NCBI GenBank assembly: GCA_018697195.1
Contig: CM031873.1
Location: 3,867,258-3,931,257, forward strand
Reading direction: 5' to 3'
DNA: 64,000 nucleotides
From: Certhia americana
Lineage: Eukaryota > Chordata > Aves > Passeriformes > Certhiidae
Made by a program: the position numbers and the translations under genes. Below, in pieces: positions 59,219 through 64,000 of this stretch; the stretch's first letter is position 1; each line of letters opens with the position of its first letter. The notes under the pieces are model-generated. The model was not told where the DNA came from and did not search any database. It was given only the letters and a program-made list of their open reading frames with translations.

Positions 59219-59243
59219 GAAAAAAAAAAAAAAGATTAAAAAA
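59219..59243. repeat. A-rich tract
   Basis: A run of about fourteen A's, then GATTAAAAAA. Simple sequence. Confidence 0.75.
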
Positions 59244-59508
59244 TTGGTTCCAGTGCTCTGTGATCCAAGAGTTCATTTGTTTCCTCATTCATGCACTAAA
59301 CAAGTCCCTAATTAATCTTGAACCTTGGAGAAAGGAGACTAGATTGGCATCTTCTGAATACGAACGTACTTCTCATTTTGGAAAGTTTGAAGAGGCTCTT
59401 AAGCATTCTCTTTTAATGGTGTTTTTGCAAGGATTTAAAGTGGCTTCATTAGCCTGCCAAAGCCACTAATTGCATTACCATATTTTTAAACTTAGGAGAT
59501 TCCTTTTT

Positions 59509-59529
59509 AAAAAAAAAAAAAAAAAAAAA
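59509..59529. repeat. Poly(A) tract of 21 bases
   Basis: An uninterrupted A-run following T's. No retrocopy body is recognised. Confidence 0.85.
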
Positions 59530-60059
59530 TTAGATTAATTTGCTGGCTGAAAGCTCCTGAAGTGTTCAGTGACTGTCACAGTCCTCAGCTAGAACCAGCA
59601 TGGCACCAAGCAGTGTGTGGCTGCTGGGGCTGCCCCCAGAGTGCCACCCCTGCTGTCCCTCCTGGGCAATTCAGGCAGCAGGATCTCTCACCCTGGACAC
59701 GGCTCAGCCCATGGAAACCTGACTGAATTCCTGCCAACCTCAGCACCCGAGCTGGGCAGGAGGAAATCCTTGTGCAGGGGTAAACCCGTGCTGGATCTGT
59801 TTGGGGTAGAAATGCAGAACCGACTGATCTCTCCCAGTTTAGGTGGGGAATAAAGAGCTGATTGTGTTTTAAGCATCTCTTTTCCATCAATGGGGGGATT
59901 CTCAGCAAAAGCTCCGGGGGTACAGCCCATGCTGATCACTCACCCTTCCACAGCCCTCCTGGGTCCAGTGGCCAAAACCCTCCTGTCATCCCTTTTGGAG
60001 GAAAAGTGGCTGTGCTGATTAACTCCAGCTCCTCCGTTCCTCTGTGCTCTGAAGTGTGA

Positions 60060-60870
60060 AAGGGATCGAGTCAAAGCCTCAGATGGAAAGTGCCAGCCAA
60101 GTTCAAAGTGTAGCTGTGTTAGTCCAGCTGTTCTTATTACAGTAAATAGGCACCTGAACTGTAATGAGGTCACTCCCCTGGATCTTGCTTGTGTTCAGCC
60201 CCAGGTGGCTTATCTAAGGTAATATGAATAATACGAACAAGATAAGATAAGGCTGTTAGCCCCAAACAATATTATCAGCCTGTGATTTTAGCTGCCTACC
60301 TACTCCATCCTGACAGCGAGGGATAAAAGAAAACCTAAAACTGCAGCCTTGGAGACTTACAAAAGCCTTGTTAAAGCCCATACGAGAGCTCCGAGAAGAA
60401 ATATTACCTTGTCTGGGGGAAGGGGGTGGAGGAGAATCAAGGGCACCAAGAAGAAAATACAGCTCACGGTTGAGGGAGTTGGGTTTTTTTCTTCCTTTGC
60501 AAATGTGTTCTTGCTCATTTCATTGTGAGCACCACAATATATTATCAGCTTTCACGGAAGTGAAGAGTCGCTGAGGTTTCATTAGTTATGTTTATGCCAA
60601 TAGAAATAAATCTCTGCAGTCATCAGAACAGGTTTGTTCATACTCCCGGTCCTGACTGGGGAATTTCACTGGCCACATCCCTGTTGTGCTGGTGGAGCAG
60701 ATATAGTTTGAGATATACTTTGGCCTTATTGATTTGAAGGCTTCTTCATTACTTCTCCAGCACTGCAGATCAATAGCCATGCCTAGAGCAGCATAATAGA
60801 TTTCTTTAAAAAATCAATTAAACAGAATATTTTTAACAGAGCCTAGTGCAAAATTCTGTTGCATTTCGAT
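60060..60870. promoter_or_regulatory. Conserved-looking block with a GATA-site cluster
   Basis: The segment contains CTTATCT at 60209-60215, the overlapping pair GATAAGATAAGG at 60241-60252 and TTATCAG at 60272-60278, i.e. four GATA-type sites in 70 bases, and further AT-rich motifs up to 60830. CpGs persist at 60234 and 60318. GATA factors control blood, endoderm and heart genes; a target gene cannot be named from here. Confidence 0.4.
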
Positions 60871-63700
60871 ATGTGTGTTTTAAGCCTTGCTGCATTCATC
60901 TGTAGACCCTGATGCCTTGTTAAGGAATGAGAGTCTTTGTTTCAGCATCCCTGTGCTGTGGTGCTCAGCCTCCAAAGAAGGAGGAATGACTCAAGATTAG
61001 AAACAAGAACCACCCAGCTTTTTTCCTTTGAAACCCATATTCATCACTGCAGTCTCACCAGAAAGTGAAATAATGTTTGTGGTCTTGGCTCAATCCCCAG
61101 TGGACAATAATTCAGTTAAAATATACCAAAATCTGTCATGCTTTTTCCTTGCTCCATGTCTCTGAACACCAGGAGATGAGCTCCTCTTAAATTAGCTTTC
61201 ATGCTCAAGGGGTTTCCTTGTGCATGCAGAGCCTGATCCTGTCCCCACTGGGGCTGGTGGCAAATTCCCTATTGATTTTGGTGGCCCAGGACTGGGGTCA
61301 GGCAGCAGCACGGCCAAGGGCAGCCCTGGGTGTTGCTGCCATCTCAGAGCTGGAAAAAACAGCTGCTCCTGTCCTGGGGTCCTGGGGGACTGTGGAGGTC
61401 CCGGCCCTGGGAATGGCTGGGAATCTTCTGTGGCAGACTTTTGCAGCAGTGTGAGTGGTTAACGTCGTGGAACAGAGGCAGGTAAATCCTTACAGGAAGG
61501 AAAACACTCATGTTTCAGAATCTTTTCCCCAGCAGAAGGGTGTGATTTAGGATTCTGGTGATGTTTTGAATGGTGATGCTCAATAAGACCTTTCCCCACT
61601 CACAGGTCCCTCAGATGAGGACATTTAAGGTCACCCCACAGGCAGCCAAAGCCGAATTTCCCCATCATTATTCCTCCTTCTCCCTCCTTCCCACCTTCCT
61701 TTTCCAGCTCCACACCAGCTGCTCTGGGCTGCCTCAGCCACTGGCCACTCTCCCACCATTTCTCCCTAAGCCCCAGGTTGAATTATTTCTTCAAATTATT
61801 TGCGTGGCAAATGACACAGGTGGATATTTTCAGAACTTGCCTTGTTACATACCAGCACAGCAACTGCAGCCGTGTTTTGTTGGTTTGGTTGGGGCCTTTT
61901 TCCTTTGCAAAATGCAAATATTTGTGCCCACAACCCCTGATGCACTTGGAGCTGCAGACTGTGAGGGTTTCTCAGAGATCCCAGCCAGGTCTGCACACTG
62001 TGAACCCCCACAGCAAAGCCCTAGGGCAAGCTGCAGATCCCACTCCCACTGTCTGAGTCCATCACTAAGCCAGGCTTCTCCAGCTCCACTCCCAGGGAAT
62101 GCTGTCCCTGGGGAGGATTTGGAGGAGACAGACTACTCTGCACTGCTGTTACAGGAACAACTTGTTGGCCAGGCAGGGAGCTGAGAGAGGCTCATTGGAT
62201 GCAGCCAACTCCTCAGATGTCTGCAGCTGGGAGGTCTGGAAGCCTCCTGGTTTTCTTCTTCCTGTCATCCACGCGTGTGGGGGATGTGAGAACCACTTCC
62301 AGAAAGCCATGTCTTCTCTCTGCTCCCCTGGTTTTAAGTTTAACCATCTCATGTAGTCCAATCAGCTTAAAAAAGTTGTTTAAACGTGGAAAGGGAAGTG
62401 GAGGGAGGCAGAGCCTGAGCACACGAGCTGGATCCCACCCAGCCCATCACAGCCCTGGCAGCTCAAGTTTAAAGGCCAGTGAGGTGTTTTCTGTGTGGAT
62501 GTGTGCTGAGGAAGAGGCAGCAATGACAGAGAGCTGCCAGGTCTGCCTGGGGCAGTGGTGGTGGGCTGGGGGCTGTGGGAGGGCTGGGCTGGGGGCTGCC
62601 AGCCAGGGTGGGCTGTGCCAGCAGGGCAGGCCTGGGTAACAGCACTCGCACACGCACTCTGTTCATTCATTTTTCATGCCTCATTTTCAGGCCTGCCTGA
62701 TTTATGAACCTCATTCTTCCTTCCCCTTGGTTTAAATTTATCTTCGGAAAACAAAGCCAGGGTTTAGAGCAGACCTTCTCTTCCCTTGAGATGGAGAAGC
62801 CTGAGTTGGTTTAAGGCCACCAGCTTTAACCAGGGCACAAGTGATGTCCTGGGGACCTGGAGCCTCTTGGGTGAGCAGCTGCCCCCAAAAGTGATGATTG
62901 CCCTGCTCCAGGTCCTGCCTTCACCATCCAGTCCTTGGCAGGAGCTAAGCCACAGCCTGCCTGTTTGCCAGCAGCCAGGTTTCCCTGGGAAGCACCAGAG
63001 CTTGAACTGGGCTGGGAAACCAGACCAGAAAGGCAGTGAGACAGGGAACATGGAGATAAGAGGAGTGGCTGGATGTTGTGGGGATGGAAGTTCTCCTGCC
63101 CCACCTCTGACACTGCTCCCAGTCTCTGGCTGTCCCCATGACCCTCAATAACCCTGCAGGGGCCATTGCAGGGGCTGTCCCAGCCAGCAGGGCAGCTCCA
63201 ATTCCTCGCTGGTGCCAGCAGCTCACTTTGATGTCCTGCACTGGCACAGCTCCTCTGGAATTGCCCCATCTGCCTCTGGACTGGGAACAGGCACAGATCA
63301 CCCACCTTTAGCTCTCATGTATTTCACACAGACATCCAGGGAGCAGAGTGAGGAGACAAAGGGCTCTGGATTAGAAGGAAAACATAACCCATAGTGTAGG
63401 GAAGTCTGCCATGGTGGAATTGCTGGAGCTGAGCTGTCCCCTGGGCAACCATGCACGAAGCCTTTCCCTGATGGCTCAGGGCCATCTGGGGTTTGCCTTT
63501 TCCATGCTGCAGGGCTGAGTGAAGTCTCTGGCCCTTCCAAGGGTCACTGTGATCCCACAACATCCTTCTCTGCCACCAGCTGCAAAGGTGTCAAAGCTGG
63601 GGACAGCAATTCCCACGGTGGCACTGCCCTGGCACAGGTCCTGGCATGCCCATGCATCTTCTGCCGGGCATCACTGACCTTCCCATGGCTTCAGCAGCAC
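60871..63700. other. Unique sequence, nothing recognised
   Basis: The longest open frame (61570-62184, plus, 204 codons) contains no recognised domain and overlaps others. The GC-rich part at 62540-62640 is a G-rich simple stretch. No RNA gene or mobile element is recognised. Confidence 0.5.
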
Positions 63701-64000
63701 CAGCACTGTGGGTAATTACTCAGAGTGCTAAGAAAAGACCTTGTTATTGGGAAGCTTTTTTTTCCCCCCAGTTATCTTTCAGCTAATTTTCCCCCAGTTC
63801 TTAATTTGCGCCTGGCTCCTCGGAGCCGTTTCAGATCTGTCAAGTGCTCTCGGTGAAACGCTTGTTTTTGTTTGACTAACACGTTCTGGGGGAGGGGGCC
63901 GGCGCTGCTTTGGAAGAGCCGGTCTGTTTGCTTTGGTGATAGCAGTGATATTTGGGAGAGACAGATGGAAGGCACTTTTTATTTTCTGCAGACACTTTAT
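63701..64000. promoter_or_regulatory. CpG-retaining, conserved-looking block at the right edge
   Basis: Contains TTAATTTGCGCCTGG, CCTCGGAGCCG, CTCTCGGTGAAACGC and GGGCCGGCGC between 63800 and 63905, together with ATTA cores. CpGs are markedly enriched over the preceding 3 kb. It may continue to the right of the window. Confidence 0.35.

Noticed and set aside
61570..62184. 204-codon plus-strand open frame
   Set aside because: No recognised domain, no clear splice context and composition typical of chance translation.
1..64000. tRNA, rRNA, CRISPR or satellite arrays
   Set aside because: No tRNA A/B-box pair with a foldable cloverleaf, no rRNA-like stretch, no spacer-repeat array and no long satellite were recognised on either strand.

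Overview
This window looks like nuclear DNA from a bird, most likely a passerine. Three observations support that. The commonest recognisable repeat is the CR1 LINE, seen as short 5'-truncated copies. The density of young repeats is low. Several solo-LTR-like blocks are present, and one (about 43.1-43.8 kb) resembles an LTR family I know from songbird genomes. Species and chromosome cannot be read from the sequence.

I find no convincing protein-coding exon, tRNA, rRNA or CRISPR array. All long open frames overlap on both strands, several of the longest open at TTG or GTG rather than ATG, none resembles a protein family I recognise, and most are rich in Ser, Cys, Trp and Pro as expected of chance translation. 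The window is best read as intergenic sequence (a gene desert) or a large intron. Many blocks look like conserved non-coding elements: AT-rich, rich in homeodomain, GATA and similar motifs, with CpG retained and no recent repeats. That layout is typical of the neighbourhood of a developmental regulator gene, but this part is inference, because I cannot align the window to other genomes.

Layout. 0-0.3 kb: CpG-island-like edge, possibly the start of a promoter or 5' exon lying outside the window. 0.3-9.5 kb: mostly unique sequence with a conserved-looking block at 2.6-3.3 kb that contains an old SINE/LINE tail. 9.5-11.3 kb: a dense conserved-looking block. 14.3-20 kb: two diverged copies of one LTR family on the minus strand and a CR1 on the plus strand. 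21.8-23 kb: an unusual CpG-rich block, open in reading frames on both strands, with a TATA-like motif beside it. 27.8-28.4 kb and 47.9-48.5 kb: two copies of a second LTR family in opposite orientation. 29-31 kb: conserved-looking sequence and an old CR1/L3-type fragment. 38.8-40.7 kb: a CR1, a CpG-rich patch, a long pyrimidine tract followed by a long purine tract, then conserved-looking sequence. 43.1-44.4 kb: a songbird-type LTR and a MIR-like fragment. 46.3-47.5 kb: conserved-looking sequence with a pentanucleotide microsatellite. 52-55 kb: a 99-bp direct duplication, a CR1 and a 13-bp minisatellite. 55-64 kb: further conserved-looking blocks, including a GATA-site cluster at 60.2 kb, and a CpG-retaining block at the right edge.

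Nothing here forms an operon or pathway. If the conserved-looking blocks are enhancers, their target genes lie outside the window. All repeat boundaries are approximate, made by eye, and no element is given a library name.
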